Source: Ignavibacterium sp. (lineage in GTDB: Bacteria; Bacteroidota; Ignavibacteria; Ignavibacteriales; Ignavibacteriaceae). From it: a DNA stretch of 64,000 nucleotides. Both the position numbers and the translations under genes were made by a program. Numbering within the stretch: the stretch's first letter is position 1; every line of letters starts with the position of its first letter. The notes beneath the pieces were generated by a model. It saw nothing but the letters and a program-made list of their open reading frames with translations, did no database searches and was not told the origin of the DNA. Positions 44,467 to 52,378 of the stretch are shown piece by piece. The stretch is taken from contig JAGXRK010000051.1 in the NCBI GenBank assembly GCA_018335755.1, forward strand, positions 62,001 to 126,000. Direction: 5' to 3'.

Positions 44467-45036
44467 TTATTCTTCCGGAAATGGAAAATATCCTCTTCGT
44501 CCGAAGTAATACAGCAAATGACCAAATCCGGCAGCAAAGATTATCACAAGCACAAACAGGATTGTTTTATTAATTGAAGTATCAAATGATAATGAAATAA
44601 TTCCGCCAACCAGCCCGGACAACCAGCCCATTATTACAAATATTTTAGTTGATTTTTGAGAAGCCAATAAAAGATCCAATAACTTTTCTTCAGGAAATGA
44701 AAGATCGTTTTTCAATCCCGCCTCATTTTTTGTGAGAATATTCTTAAAGCCCCTCAGTATTGTTTTTTTGAATGTACTAAGAATTTTCAGTTTCATCCAG
44801 CCAATCCAGATAGAATAACCAAGCATGAAAATTATTATAAACAAAAAAAATAAAACCCCGATTGCCAGCTCAGATAAATCTCCCGGAATGCTGCTGATAA
44901 CAAAGCCAAACAATAAGGCAGCGAAAAAAGAAGCAACAAGCACCAGTATTTGTTTGCCTGAAGACGGGATTGGATATACAATTCCCTTTTCAGTTTTCAT
45001 TCCACTGCCAGGGATGTTTAGTTTATTATTTTTCAT
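44467..45036 (-). CDS. Membrane protein of unknown function with four helices
   Basis: The start at 45036 (MKNNKLNIPGSG) is preferred; the longer frame to 45090 adds a Cys/Leu-rich leader without sense. The 189-residue product has four hydrophobic helices (about 30-50, 57-80, 130-150 and 155-175), with a basic linker between the second and third. I do not recognise a family. It lies upstream of the DUF3592 gene and probably shares its transcript. Confidence 0.55.
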   Translation of the reverse strand: MKNNKLNIPGSGMKTEKGIVYPIPSSGKQILVLVASFFAALLFGFVISSIPGDLSELAIGVLFFLFIIIFMLGYSIWIGWMKLKILSTFKKTILRGFKNILTKNEAGLKNDLSFPEEKLLDLLLASQKSTKIFVIMGWLSGLVGGIISLSFDTSINKTILFVLVIIFAAGFGHLLYYFGRRGYFPFPEE

Positions 45037-45204
45037 AATCACTTTTTCAAGTGAAAAATAGTTAAGCATCAATATGCAAGGCAAACACATTTAAAAAATT
45101 TATTTGTCTCTAATCCTGTTCTTGCTTTATAATTACAAGGGTAAATTATTTATTCTTTGCAGCGGGAATAGTAAATTTCCACAACTCAATCAGGAGCAAT
45201 TGCT

Positions 45205-45870
45205 ATGAAACAAAAAATTAACTGGAAAAATCATTTTATTGAACTGCTTGTTGTTGTAATAGGCATCACGATTGCCTTTATGCTCGAAAACTGGCGGCAG
45301 GAAAGGGCGTCAAGCGAACTCGAACAAAAGTATCTCACCAGCTTTAATGATGATCTTCAATACGATTCCAATAAACTTGACTCCACAATTACAGCGGTTC
45401 AGAATAAAATATATTTGTTAAGAAGTGTAATTGCCGAAATGAGCAGTGGTGATATTAGCAAGGCAAGAGCAGAGGAAGTTATAACGGATATGCTAAGAAA
45501 TCACAACTTCGTCCCAAAACAGGCAACCTTTGAATCAGTTAAAAACAGCGGCGGAATGAATATTATTTCTGATTATGAAGTTAAAGAAGCTATCGTTTCT
45601 TATTACTCCTTAAATGATGAACTCAGATTAAAGGAACAGGTATTCTTCGACTATCTGCAGAACTTTGTTTTGCCCTATGTTTATAAAAATGTAGCATTCT
45701 TATCCGGTCAAATCGTAAATAAGTCAGCTATAAATAGTTTTGAGTTCAAAAATATCGTTGCCGGTTACTACGGGCTTACAGAACAAAACTTTCAGGCGTA
45801 TAAAGATTATAAGAAAGCAAATGCGGGGTTATTAAAGAAGGTTTCTGAGCTATTTGAGCAGGGTTTGTAG
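45205..45870 (+). CDS. DUF6090-type membrane-anchored protein
   Basis: The 221-residue protein begins with the family pattern: a basic N-terminus, one helix (FIELLVVVIGITIAFMLENW), then a coiled-coil region starting RQERASSELEQKYL with helices to residue 210. DUF6090 proteins have this IGITIAFxxENW helix end. Single anchor, helical domain on one side of the membrane, function unknown. It is convergent with rsgA. An AGGAGC ribosome-binding site precedes the ATG. Confidence 0.75.
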   Translation: MKQKINWKNHFIELLVVVIGITIAFMLENWRQERASSELEQKYLTSFNDDLQYDSNKLDSTITAVQNKIYLLRSVIAEMSSGDISKARAEEVITDMLRNHNFVPKQATFESVKNSGGMNIISDYEVKEAIVSYYSLNDELRLKEQVFFDYLQNFVLPYVYKNVAFLSGQIVNKSAINSFEFKNIVAGYYGLTEQNFQAYKDYKKANAGLLKKVSELFEQGL

Positions 45871-45935
45871 TTAAATCAATTATTGGAGTTGTCGTCCGCT
45901 TCAGCTTGCGTTTATAGGTCGTTTATGCAGACCAC

Positions 45936-47009
45936 CTATCTCCCCTTCATCTTTTTTATGTCTTTCATTGTTGAATGGAAAAACTTGCCGAATTTTTTAT
46001 CTTTCTGTCTCTTTTCAACATACGACATTTCGTTGTATTGCGACTCCTTAAATATCTTTATGTAGTTGTTGTAACGCTCTTCCGAAATCTCTCCGCGCTT
46101 CACCGCTTCAAGAACTGCGCAGCCTGCTTCTACAGTGTGAGTGCAATCTTTGTATTTGCACTGATCTGCAAGCTCATCAATTTCATTGAAGGTATCTCCG
46201 AGCCCGGACTCATTTGAAATCACTCCGAGTTCACGCATTCCAGGGTTGTCGATTATTATCGCTCCGTTTTCCAGGACAATAAGTTCGCGGCGCGTGGTGG
46301 TGTGTTTTCCCCTTTCGTCTTTTTCTCTTATCGGCTGTGTTCTGTAAAGATCCTGATGAATTAAATTATTAAGCAATGTTGTTTTGCCGACACCGGACGA
46401 ACCAAGCAAACAATAAGTTTTAAATGGTTCAAATAAAGTTTTAATACTTTCGATATCACTTAAGGTGTTATTGCTGAATGCCGTAACTGTTACATCAGGC
46501 AGAATGCTACGGATTTGATTTTTCTTTTCTTCTATTTCATCTTCGCTGATAAGATCACTTTTACTTAAAAACACTGCCGGGGTTATTTTGCCTTCGTTTA
46601 TCATTACGAGGTAACGCTCGAGCCGTCTTAAATTAAAATTGGAATCGAGTGACTGCATAATGATTGCTGTATCTATGTTCGCAGCAATAAGCTGGAACTC
46701 AACCTTTTTACCGGATGCTTTTCTTTTTAGTAATGTTTTACGCGGAAGTATGTCGTGAATAATTGCAAGCTCGTCATCATCAAACAATTGTGCGTAAACA
46801 AAATCACCAACAGCAGGCAGATCAAGCGAGTCCTCCGAGTTAAACAAAAACTTTCCAGTAAGCTCTGCATAAATATCCTTTGCGCCATTGGAAACAACAA
46901 AGCTGTTTTTATTTACGCTTATTACTCTTACAATATTGAAATCGGTTTTAGATAAATCAACTTTATCTTTATACCAATTGTTGAAGCCGAGGTTCTCAAG
47001 GTTGTTCAT
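45936..47009 (-). CDS. rsgA: Ribosome small subunit-dependent GTPase RsgA
   Basis: The 357-residue protein has an OB-fold N-domain, a circularly permuted GTPase with G1 GSSGVGKTTLLN and FLSKSDL (the NKxD equivalent), and the C-terminal zinc finger DQCKYKDCTHTVEAGCAV. RsgA checks late 30S assembly with ribosome-stimulated GTP hydrolysis. It starts 19 bp after the stop of the upstream flavin-type oxidase gene on the same strand. The lysine-rich C-terminus is longer than usual. Confidence 0.93.
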   Translation of the reverse strand: MNNLENLGFNNWYKDKVDLSKTDFNIVRVISVNKNSFVVSNGAKDIYAELTGKFLFNSEDSLDLPAVGDFVYAQLFDDDELAIIHDILPRKTLLKRKASGKKVEFQLIAANIDTAIIMQSLDSNFNLRRLERYLVMINEGKITPAVFLSKSDLISEDEIEEKKNQIRSILPDVTVTAFSNNTLSDIESIKTLFEPFKTYCLLGSSGVGKTTLLNNLIHQDLYRTQPIREKDERGKHTTTRRELIVLENGAIIIDNPGMRELGVISNESGLGDTFNEIDELADQCKYKDCTHTVEAGCAVLEAVKRGEISEERYNNYIKIFKESQYNEMSYVEKRQKDKKFGKFFHSTMKDIKKMKGR

Positions 47010-47028
47010 ATCTTACTGCCGATAGAAA

Positions 47029-47685
47029 TCATTCTTTTGATTTTATAAGTTTGTCAACATAATCCGGAATAAGAATTCCCGGCTTAAGCTTTGGATCATC
47101 TTCTGGCTGTTCGAATTTTTTTGAAAGTGGTAGAACACCTGCCCAAACCGGCAGATCATAATCCTCTTCTTCATCTTTTGGCGGACCGGATCTTATTTTT
47201 GCTGAAGCTTCATCTATCTTAAGTGAAACAACAGAAGTTGCATTAAGTTCTTTTTCGTTTGGCTTTCTTGCATCATCCCATCTGCCGGGAATGATATGAT
47301 TTGTTATTGCTTCCAGTGCGTTAAGCTTTTCGTTTTTGTTTTCAATCAATTTGCCTTTACCAAAAATCACCACAGACCTGTAGTTCATTGAATGATGAAA
47401 AACCGATCGTGCTAAAACAAGTCCGTCTAAAATTGTAACTGAAACAGCTATTTCTTCTCCGCCGGAGATATGTTTCAGAAGCCGGCTTGCCTTTGCTCCG
47501 TGAAAAACAAGATGGTCGTTCACTCTCGCGTGAATAGTCGGAATGATAAAAGGGTGTCCACCCTGAATAAAACTGATGTGGCAGTATAATGCCTCATCAA
47601 TAATTTTATTGATGGTTTCAGAATCGTAAAATCCTCTTTCCGGTATACGGTTTACTTTTATTTTTTTATCTGGATTGTGTTTCAA
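47029..47685 (-). CDS. Pyridoxamine 5'-phosphate oxidase-fold flavoprotein (Nim-like)
   Basis: The 218-residue protein has the split-barrel FMN-binding fold: a N-terminal RIPERGFYDSETINKII, then FIIPTIHARVNDHLVFHGA, and KASRLLKHISGG, the pattern of PPOX proteins related to NimA (PF12900). The C-terminus YDLPVWAGVLPLSKKFEQPE is also characteristic of that branch. FMN-dependent reduction is inferred. It is just upstream of rsgA on the same strand. Confidence 0.87.
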   Translation of the reverse strand: MKHNPDKKIKVNRIPERGFYDSETINKIIDEALYCHISFIQGGHPFIIPTIHARVNDHLVFHGAKASRLLKHISGGEEIAVSVTILDGLVLARSVFHHSMNYRSVVIFGKGKLIENKNEKLNALEAITNHIIPGRWDDARKPNEKELNATSVVSLKIDEASAKIRSGPPKDEEEDYDLPVWAGVLPLSKKFEQPEDDPKLKPGILIPDYVDKLIKSKE

Positions 47686-47820
47686 GTATTTGACCTTAAA
47701 GAAAAATTTAACAAGACTTTATTGTTAAAACAAATTTTGAAGCCGAGGTTTTGAAGGTTTCTCATCTTTTTTTGAGCATTTCACTGCCCAGGTCTATGGC
47801 TGATAACGCTGGATAGTTAT

Positions 47821-49365
47821 TCATCTTGGTCCACCGGACAGACTATTTTTTAATGACTCAAAATTATTTACCCAGTAGTCATACGGATTTTCTAGTTTAA
47901 CTATCAAATTATAATGATTGTCAATCAAGTAAAAAACCTTTGTCATATATTTTGCTGAATGCATTAGAACATCAAAACAATAATCGAATTCGATATCTGA
48001 TGGGACAAACGAATATTTGTGAAGAGGATTATCAGAAACATCAATGTTAAATCTTCCAACATGATTCCAGGTGCTGTGTGTACATGCACTGAAAGGTGTG
48101 TATGCATAGTTATATAAATCGAGACAATCGGCTTGCTCTGCCATTTCTCGAGTAGATAAACCTGACCAACTGCCAACATTAACCTCTGTGAGGAAACAAT
48201 AGCGTTGCATTTCTATCCAATCCTTTTTTGCATCAATTATTTTTTCCACAAGAGAATCTTTTTCTAAATTTTTTTCATAATGCTCAACATTTAATTTTTC
48301 TTGACCAAGACCATGTCTTACAAACTTTATTGCTCTGTCTTCCGGGTCTTTAATAATCCAAGCAATATTTATATAATTATCTATTAGTGATCTTAAAATT
48401 AGAGGCCCAATATGATAATCCCAGATATCAGGATTTCTGGAAACACGTTTTGCAAGGGACGCTTGTCGAGCGATTAATGCAAAAATTACTTCATAAGTTG
48501 CTTTGTTGTAAAGGTTTTTCGGAACTTTGTTAAAACGAATAATAACACCCTTATCAATAATAACTTCATAATCATGCATTAGTTTAGAGATTGCTGGTAA
48601 TTCGGCAACGGCTCTCTCATCATAATTGGGAATGACAATTTCAAGAGGATCTATTTCCATACTATGATTCCAAAAGTATTTCGCCCATTGGTTGGTTAAA
48701 GATTCTTGCATCTGTCCAAACAAACCGTTAACACCCAGTCTAACGAAAGAAGCAGCATGCTGTCCCTCGTCGGAATCATAATCCTGTATTAATTTATTAA
48801 AATCAGGGATTTTAATACCAACATGGTAGTGTTTCTTTCCAATCATTTGGCTAACATATTCAACGTTAAACTGAATAATGGATGATACTTGGCTTCTGCG
48901 ATTAAATGAATTTTCCACAGCCTTTTTAATTAATTTTATGCACATTTCTAGTTCTATGTTAGTATGAAATTCGTTTAAAAATTTTATTGGTGACTCTGGA
49001 TATAGAATCAGAAGTGGGCTTATAGAATTTATTAATGGCTCAAATAAATTCTCTTCTTTTAATTTATTTACAAATTTTTTTTGTTCGGCTTCGTTGAATA
49101 GATTGAAAGATGATAAAAAAGAAAAATTTCCTGGGGAATTATTGCGAAAAACTTCATGTGCGGTCTTCGCTGATTGTGTTCCAACTTCTATACCCCGTTT
49201 AAATCCTAATTTCAAGAGTAGAAGACTATGCCAAAGTAATTCGGGAACTAGATCATCGACCCAATGAATTTCATGATACTCACCCATTTGTAAGAAAGGG
49301 GGAATAAATTTACCCCTAACTTTTTTATGACCTGCCAATACTTTATTGTTTTCTTTCTTTTTCAT
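47821..49365 (-). CDS. DUF5677-domain protein
   Basis: The 514-residue protein has a C-terminal DUF5677-like helical domain: ALIARQASLAKRVSRNPDIW, GPLILRSLIDNYINIAWIIK and CTHSTWNHVGRFN, where conserved His/Arg/Tyr residues may form a site. The N-terminal 270 residues have no family I know. The function is unknown; relatives occur among accessory genes, including abortive infection-like contexts, but nothing here shows that role. One short repeat lies about 80 bp before the start. Cytoplasmic. Confidence 0.65.
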   Translation of the reverse strand: MKKKENNKVLAGHKKVRGKFIPPFLQMGEYHEIHWVDDLVPELLWHSLLLLKLGFKRGIEVGTQSAKTAHEVFRNNSPGNFSFLSSFNLFNEAEQKKFVNKLKEENLFEPLINSISPLLILYPESPIKFLNEFHTNIELEMCIKLIKKAVENSFNRRSQVSSIIQFNVEYVSQMIGKKHYHVGIKIPDFNKLIQDYDSDEGQHAASFVRLGVNGLFGQMQESLTNQWAKYFWNHSMEIDPLEIVIPNYDERAVAELPAISKLMHDYEVIIDKGVIIRFNKVPKNLYNKATYEVIFALIARQASLAKRVSRNPDIWDYHIGPLILRSLIDNYINIAWIIKDPEDRAIKFVRHGLGQEKLNVEHYEKNLEKDSLVEKIIDAKKDWIEMQRYCFLTEVNVGSWSGLSTREMAEQADCLDLYNYAYTPFSACTHSTWNHVGRFNIDVSDNPLHKYSFVPSDIEFDYCFDVLMHSAKYMTKVFYLIDNHYNLIVKLENPYDYWVNNFESLKNSLSGGPR

Positions 49366-49446
49366 ATAACAATCTTACTAATTGACTTGAATGCTATTCA
49401 CTTGGCAATGACTTACCAATACAATTTTTATTTCTACACCAAACCT

Positions 49447-49470
49447 CCCAATTCTTCCCAAAGAAAACAA
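49447..49470. repeat. CCCAAAGAAAACAA repeat, copy 1
   Basis: Reads CCCAATTCTTCCCAAAGAAA and continues CAA. First of five same-direction copies within 2.8 kb, all between genes. It lies 82 bp before the start of the minus-strand DUF5677 gene. Confidence 0.75.
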
Positions 49471-49492
49471 TGGTGGAAATAGTTTTTAACCC

Positions 49493-49606
49493 ACGACTTC
49501 AGTCGTAGAAAACAAACGTACAACGAATTCGCACAGAAACCGATTTATCGGTTTTCTAAATTAACGCTATACTAATTGGAAAACTTTGATAACGGTTAAA
49601 ACCGTT
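49493..49606. repeat. Three consecutive short palindromes
   Basis: ACGACTTCAGTCGT (49493-49506), GAAACCGAT/ATCGGTTTT (about 49536-49555) and AACGGTTAAAACCGTT (49591-49606) lie one after another in a gene-free stretch. Their stems differ, so they are not copies of one unit. Together with the nested palindrome at 49635 they fill most of this 420-bp gap. Confidence 0.7.
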
Positions 49607-49634
49607 CAGATTATAAAATTGTTCCTGATTTCTA

Positions 49635-49675
49635 CCCACGGACCTGCCTTGCCGACAGGCAGGTAAATCCATGGG
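49635..49675. repeat. Nested palindromes
   Basis: The outer arms CCCACGGA and TCCATGGG (one G:T mismatch) enclose a second palindrome, ACCTGCCT and AGGCAGGT. The inner one appears to have been inserted into the centre of the outer one. Confidence 0.7.
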
Positions 49676-49690
49676 CTAATATTCTTCATC

Positions 49691-49720
49691 AAACTTCCTA
49701 ATTCTTCACAAAGAAAACAA
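49691..49720. repeat. CCCAAAGAAAACAA repeat, copy 2
   Basis: AAACTTCCTAATTCTTCACA followed by AAGAAAACAA. It matches copy 4 over its full length apart from a few bases. No gene starts near it. Confidence 0.7.
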
Positions 49721-49784
49721 CCAATTCTTTTGGAATCTAAACTTTCATCGTTATATATACGATTATCTATTAAGGAACTTGTTC

Positions 49785-49871
49785 ATGTTCAATAAATACT
49801 TTCAATTCATCGCAATTGGAGGCTTTGTCTTTTCAGTTGCAGAAGCACAAGTAACTTATAAATTCAATTAA
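49785..49871 (+). CDS. Short ORF, possibly a truncated exported protein
   Basis: ATG at 49785 opens 28 codons (MFNKYFQFIAIGGFVFSV, then AEAQVTYKFN) that look like a signal peptide cut short by a TAA. TAAGGAAC lies about 8 bp before it as ribosome-binding site. The next gene's GTG is 15 bp after its stop. It is either a remnant of a longer secreted protein or a leader peptide. Confidence 0.3.
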   Translation: MFNKYFQFIAIGGFVFSVAEAQVTYKFN

Positions 49872-49886
49872 AAACAGGGACAAAAA

Positions 49887-50069
49887 GTGAAAAATGAAAA
49901 AAAATTAGTATTTGGAATGGCAATTGGAGTCGCAATTGGAACTGCTATAGGAGTTGCAACGAACAATCTAGGTCTTTGGATTAGTCTGGGCATAGCTATA
50001 GGTGCAGCACTAGGATTTACATTTAGTGAAAAGAAGAAAAAAAATAAAAATGATAAACCAGATACTTAA
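49887..50069 (+). CDS. Small glycine-zipper membrane protein
   Basis: The start is a GTG at 49887, as the ATG just inside is out of frame. The 60-residue product has two hydrophobic helices rich in Gly and Ala (GMAIGVAIGTAIGVATNN, LGIAIGAALGFTFS) spaced for glycine-zipper packing, and a strongly basic tail (KKKKNKNDKPD). Many such small proteins exist in Bacteroidota without a function. It is the only plus-strand gene in this repeat-rich stretch. Confidence 0.55.
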   Translation: MKNEKKLVFGMAIGVAIGTAIGVATNNLGLWISLGIAIGAALGFTFSEKKKKNKNDKPDT

Positions 50070-50154
50070 AAGATTAAAAGCAGTACACAGCAGAACTACA
50101 GATAGTATTTAATCACTCACTTAACGCAGACAAAATTCGATTCGATAATAAAAA

Positions 50155-50181
50155 TCAGAATTCTTTCCAAAGAAAACAATG
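50155..50181. repeat. CCCAAAGAAAACAA repeat, copy 3
   Basis: Reads CAGAATTCTTTCCAAAGAAA and continues ACAATGG. Its core TTCTTTCCAAAGAA is a perfect palindrome, so it may act as a weak hairpin. It begins 12 bp downstream of the M1-like gene on the minus strand. Confidence 0.7.
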
Positions 50182-50192
50182 GGAAGATAAAA

Positions 50193-51509
50193 TTACAATC
50201 TTTCCGACATTCCTTTTTCACTCATCAGCTTTTCAAACAGAATTAATACCTTACCCGTTTCATCATACTTCTTCATATAATTCTTAAAATCCTCATAAGT
50301 CATAATCTTTCCGAAAAATGCCAGGTAGAGATCCGCAAGAAATGATTTCCAGTTATCCCTGCCCATTTCACCTTCAATCTTATTTAAAATAAACGGACCT
50401 TTTGCATAAAGTATAATTGATTTTTCTTTGGTATTTGGAATATCAACATCAATAAGAGGGATATCACTACCGCTGCCGGCAAATTCCTCATAACGCTTCA
50501 TCGGTGTAAGCAGCAAATTATTAAATGCTTCCTCCCCTTCAGAATCTCTAAGATACATCAGTCGTAAATAATGCGGGAGAGATATCGAGAAAAAGAAAAA
50601 TCCCTTTTTGTTAAAATCAGGGAACACACCCGCACCAAACCATTGCTGTGCAATAGTAAGAATTAAAAAATCTTTGCTACCCTTATTTATCATTTCCAGC
50701 GATTGAGTGCCGGTTGTTAATAAACCGCTGCCGACGTTAATTCCCGGGAAAGATGAAACCTCAAAGTAAGTCAGTTTATCACGACCGTAACGACCGATAG
50801 TTTTACTGAAGTAACTTAAAATTACATCAGCTTGGTGAAGTATGTTTTCAGTATTAACTGAGTCAATTGTTAAAGGATAAAAATCAAGAATATTTTCTGA
50901 AGATATTAATCCGCTTCTCTTATAGACTTCGGGATTGAAGATAATCAAAGGCAGCTTGAAGACGGGCTTATTGCAATTCCAGTTGAAAACGGAATTTTTG
51001 TTTATGTTTTTCACCGTCTGCAGATTACCGGAGGTGAGCACCTCATATTTTTCCGGAACCGTGCATTTAAGTGTGTAGGTAAAAATCTGGTCAACAATTA
51101 ATGGATACCACCTATGTCCGCGGTCTAACAGCAGAATCGTATCATTAAGTGCGTCAACAGGTAATGAGTAATTAAATTTAATTTCGGTGTAATCGTCTTT
51201 TAAAAATTTTTTATCAGATGTTAGCAGCAGCGAATCCTTACCATTAAAGGAAAAAGAGATTTTTTGCCATTCGCTATTAGAACGGCAGGATACGGAAAGC
51301 AAATCCGTTTCTGAATTCAGTAAAAATTGCAGTGAATTTAAATCTTCTGTGGCGGCTAATGTACAGATTAAATCGACATTAATTCTTTGTTCGGATTCCT
51401 TTAAGAGCGCATCAATTTTATAGTTATGTATTATAACGTTTGAACTCTGTGCATTTAAGGCGAAGATGAAAGAAAGGCATATACTTAAAACAATGAATAT
51501 AGATTTCAT
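50193..51509 (-). CDS. Exported M1-peptidase-like protein with destroyed zinc site (pseudoenzyme)
   Basis: The 438-residue protein has a signal peptide (to about residue 20), a beta-rich N-domain like that of M1 aminopeptidases, and a gluzincin-like domain. Where M1 enzymes have HExxHQWFG, this reads LTIAQQWFG (284-292): both zinc histidines and the catalytic Glu are lost. The third ligand Glu of NEGF is Lys302 in KKGFF. The GAMEN loop is NVGSGL. Usual M1 length is 600-900, so the C-terminal helical domain is short. It probably binds rather than cleaves. A terminator and repeats flank it. Confidence 0.78.
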   Translation of the reverse strand: MKSIFIVLSICLSFIFALNAQSSNVIIHNYKIDALLKESEQRINVDLICTLAATEDLNSLQFLLNSETDLLSVSCRSNSEWQKISFSFNGKDSLLLTSDKKFLKDDYTEIKFNYSLPVDALNDTILLLDRGHRWYPLIVDQIFTYTLKCTVPEKYEVLTSGNLQTVKNINKNSVFNWNCNKPVFKLPLIIFNPEVYKRSGLISSENILDFYPLTIDSVNTENILHQADVILSYFSKTIGRYGRDKLTYFEVSSFPGINVGSGLLTTGTQSLEMINKGSKDFLILTIAQQWFGAGVFPDFNKKGFFFFSISLPHYLRLMYLRDSEGEEAFNNLLLTPMKRYEEFAGSGSDIPLIDVDIPNTKEKSIILYAKGPFILNKIEGEMGRDNWKSFLADLYLAFFGKIMTYEDFKNYMKKYDETGKVLILFEKLMSEKGMSERL

Positions 51510-51549
51510 AGTTTTTTAAATTGTAGTATGTTAAGATCAATTTACCATT

Positions 51550-51583
51550 CAAACTTCCCAATTCTTTTCAAAGAAAACAACGG
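51550..51583. repeat. CCCAAAGAAAACAA repeat, copy 4
   Basis: CAAACTTCCCAATTCTTTTC and then AAAGAAAACAACGG, the longest copy. It lies 41 bp upstream of the minus-strand start of the M1-like gene, followed on the plus strand by a terminator hairpin 13 bp later. Confidence 0.78.
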
Positions 51584-51595
51584 TTTAAAACAAAA

Positions 51596-51621
51596 AACCG
51601 CAGAGGTTTCCACCTGCGGTT
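51596..51621 (-). terminator. Intrinsic terminator of the yjdIJ-like pair
   Basis: On the minus strand AACCGCAG and CTGCGGTT form an 8-bp stem followed by TTTTGTTTT. It lies 60 bp after the acetyltransferase stop. The same hairpin recurs at 52253-52275. Confidence 0.8.
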
Positions 51622-51680
51622 AATATCTTTAGGGTATCCGGTATCTTGTTTATTGCAATTAATGGCCACGGAATTGAATG

Positions 51681-51962
51681 CTACAGAACATCTCTTATTT
51701 CCTCTGTCTTATCAAAAACAGATTTTGCAAACGGGCATAACGGAATTATTTTAATATTATTCTCACGGGCAAAGAACACTACTTCCATCAAAATTCTTTT
51801 GCCAATATTTTGTCCCTTGTACAAACCACCTACTTCTGTATGATCAATAATTATTTTCGTTTCACCTACAAAAGTATAACTCATTCTGCCAGCTTCTTTA
51901 TCGCCATCAAAAGCACCGAAGAAGCCTTTTGAGCCGGACTCAATTCGTTTAATCGCTATCAT
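51681..51962 (-). CDS. Small GNAT-like N-acetyltransferase (YjdJ/NATD1-type)
   Basis: The 93-residue protein is a minimal acetyltransferase: EAGRMSYTFVGETKIIIDHTEVG on the strands, then GLYKGQNIGKRILMEVVFFA, which gives the acetyl-CoA loop (Q/R-x-x-G-x-G/A type), and IIPLCPFAKSVFDK near the end, a conserved feature of the YjdJ/NATD1 group. It sits one base downstream of a YjdI-like iron-sulfur gene, exactly as yjdI-yjdJ do in E. coli. Function unknown; the two may work together. Confidence 0.82.
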   Translation of the reverse strand: MIAIKRIESGSKGFFGAFDGDKEAGRMSYTFVGETKIIIDHTEVGGLYKGQNIGKRILMEVVFFARENNIKIIPLCPFAKSVFDKTEEIRDVL

Positions 51963-51963
51963 A

Positions 51964-52173
51964 TTAAATTTCTTTTATACTGAGAGCGCCGGATGGACAT
52001 TTTGCCACCTGGCTGATCAGATCTTCTGTTGATGCATTCTCAGGTTTTATCCAGGGTCTTTCTTTTGTGTTGTAAACTTTGGGAAGTGTTTTCACACAAA
52101 CACCTGAGTGAATGCACAACTTAGGTTTCCATACTATTGTTATCTCGCCATTTGTGTATTCTTTTCTTTCCAT
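51964..52173 (-). CDS. YjdI-like mono-cluster iron-sulfur protein
   Basis: The 69 residues contain two Cys-containing motifs: CIHSGVCVKTLPKVYN and KCPSGALSIKEI, the pattern of the Fer4_19 (YjdI) family that would hold a single [4Fe-4S] cluster with few cysteines. The motif WKPKLCIHSGVC at about 15-27 is diagnostic. It may act as an electron carrier or sensor. The acetyltransferase gene follows after one base; a repeat lies 40 bp upstream. Confidence 0.85.
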   Translation of the reverse strand: MERKEYTNGEITIVWKPKLCIHSGVCVKTLPKVYNTKERPWIKPENASTEDLISQVAKCPSGALSIKEI

Positions 52174-52212
52174 ATTTTTCCTGCATATTAATATTTACTC
52201 TTCAAATTTAAT

Positions 52213-52239
52213 TAAGCATTTTTCCCAAAGAAAACAAGG
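52213..52239. repeat. CCCAAAGAAAACAA repeat, copy 5
   Basis: Reads AAGCATTTTTCCCAAAGAAA and continues ACAAGGG. Less conserved at its left end than copies 1-4. It lies 40 bp upstream of the minus-strand YjdI-like gene and is followed by a terminator 14 bp later. Confidence 0.7.
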
Positions 52240-52252
52240 GTTAAAAACAAAA

Positions 52253-52275
52253 AACCGCAGATATCTCCTGCGGTT
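52253..52275 (-). terminator. Intrinsic terminator of the LamG lipoprotein gene
   Basis: On the minus strand AACCGCAG and CTGCGGTT pair, followed by TTTTTTGTTTTT. Stem and surroundings are the same as at 51596-51621, so the two terminators are related copies. Confidence 0.82.
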
Positions 52276-52378
52276 AATTGTTTATTAGTATCCGGCAACT
52301 TGTCTTCTCCTGATAAATCGGAATTCAACTTCGTCCTTACCAATTGAAATATTCTATTTTACTGATTCATTAATCCGA

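Noticed and set aside
47821-49365. Abortive-infection or defence gene
   Set aside because: The DUF5677-like part alone does not show a defence role, and no partner toxin, nuclease or antitoxin lies next to it.
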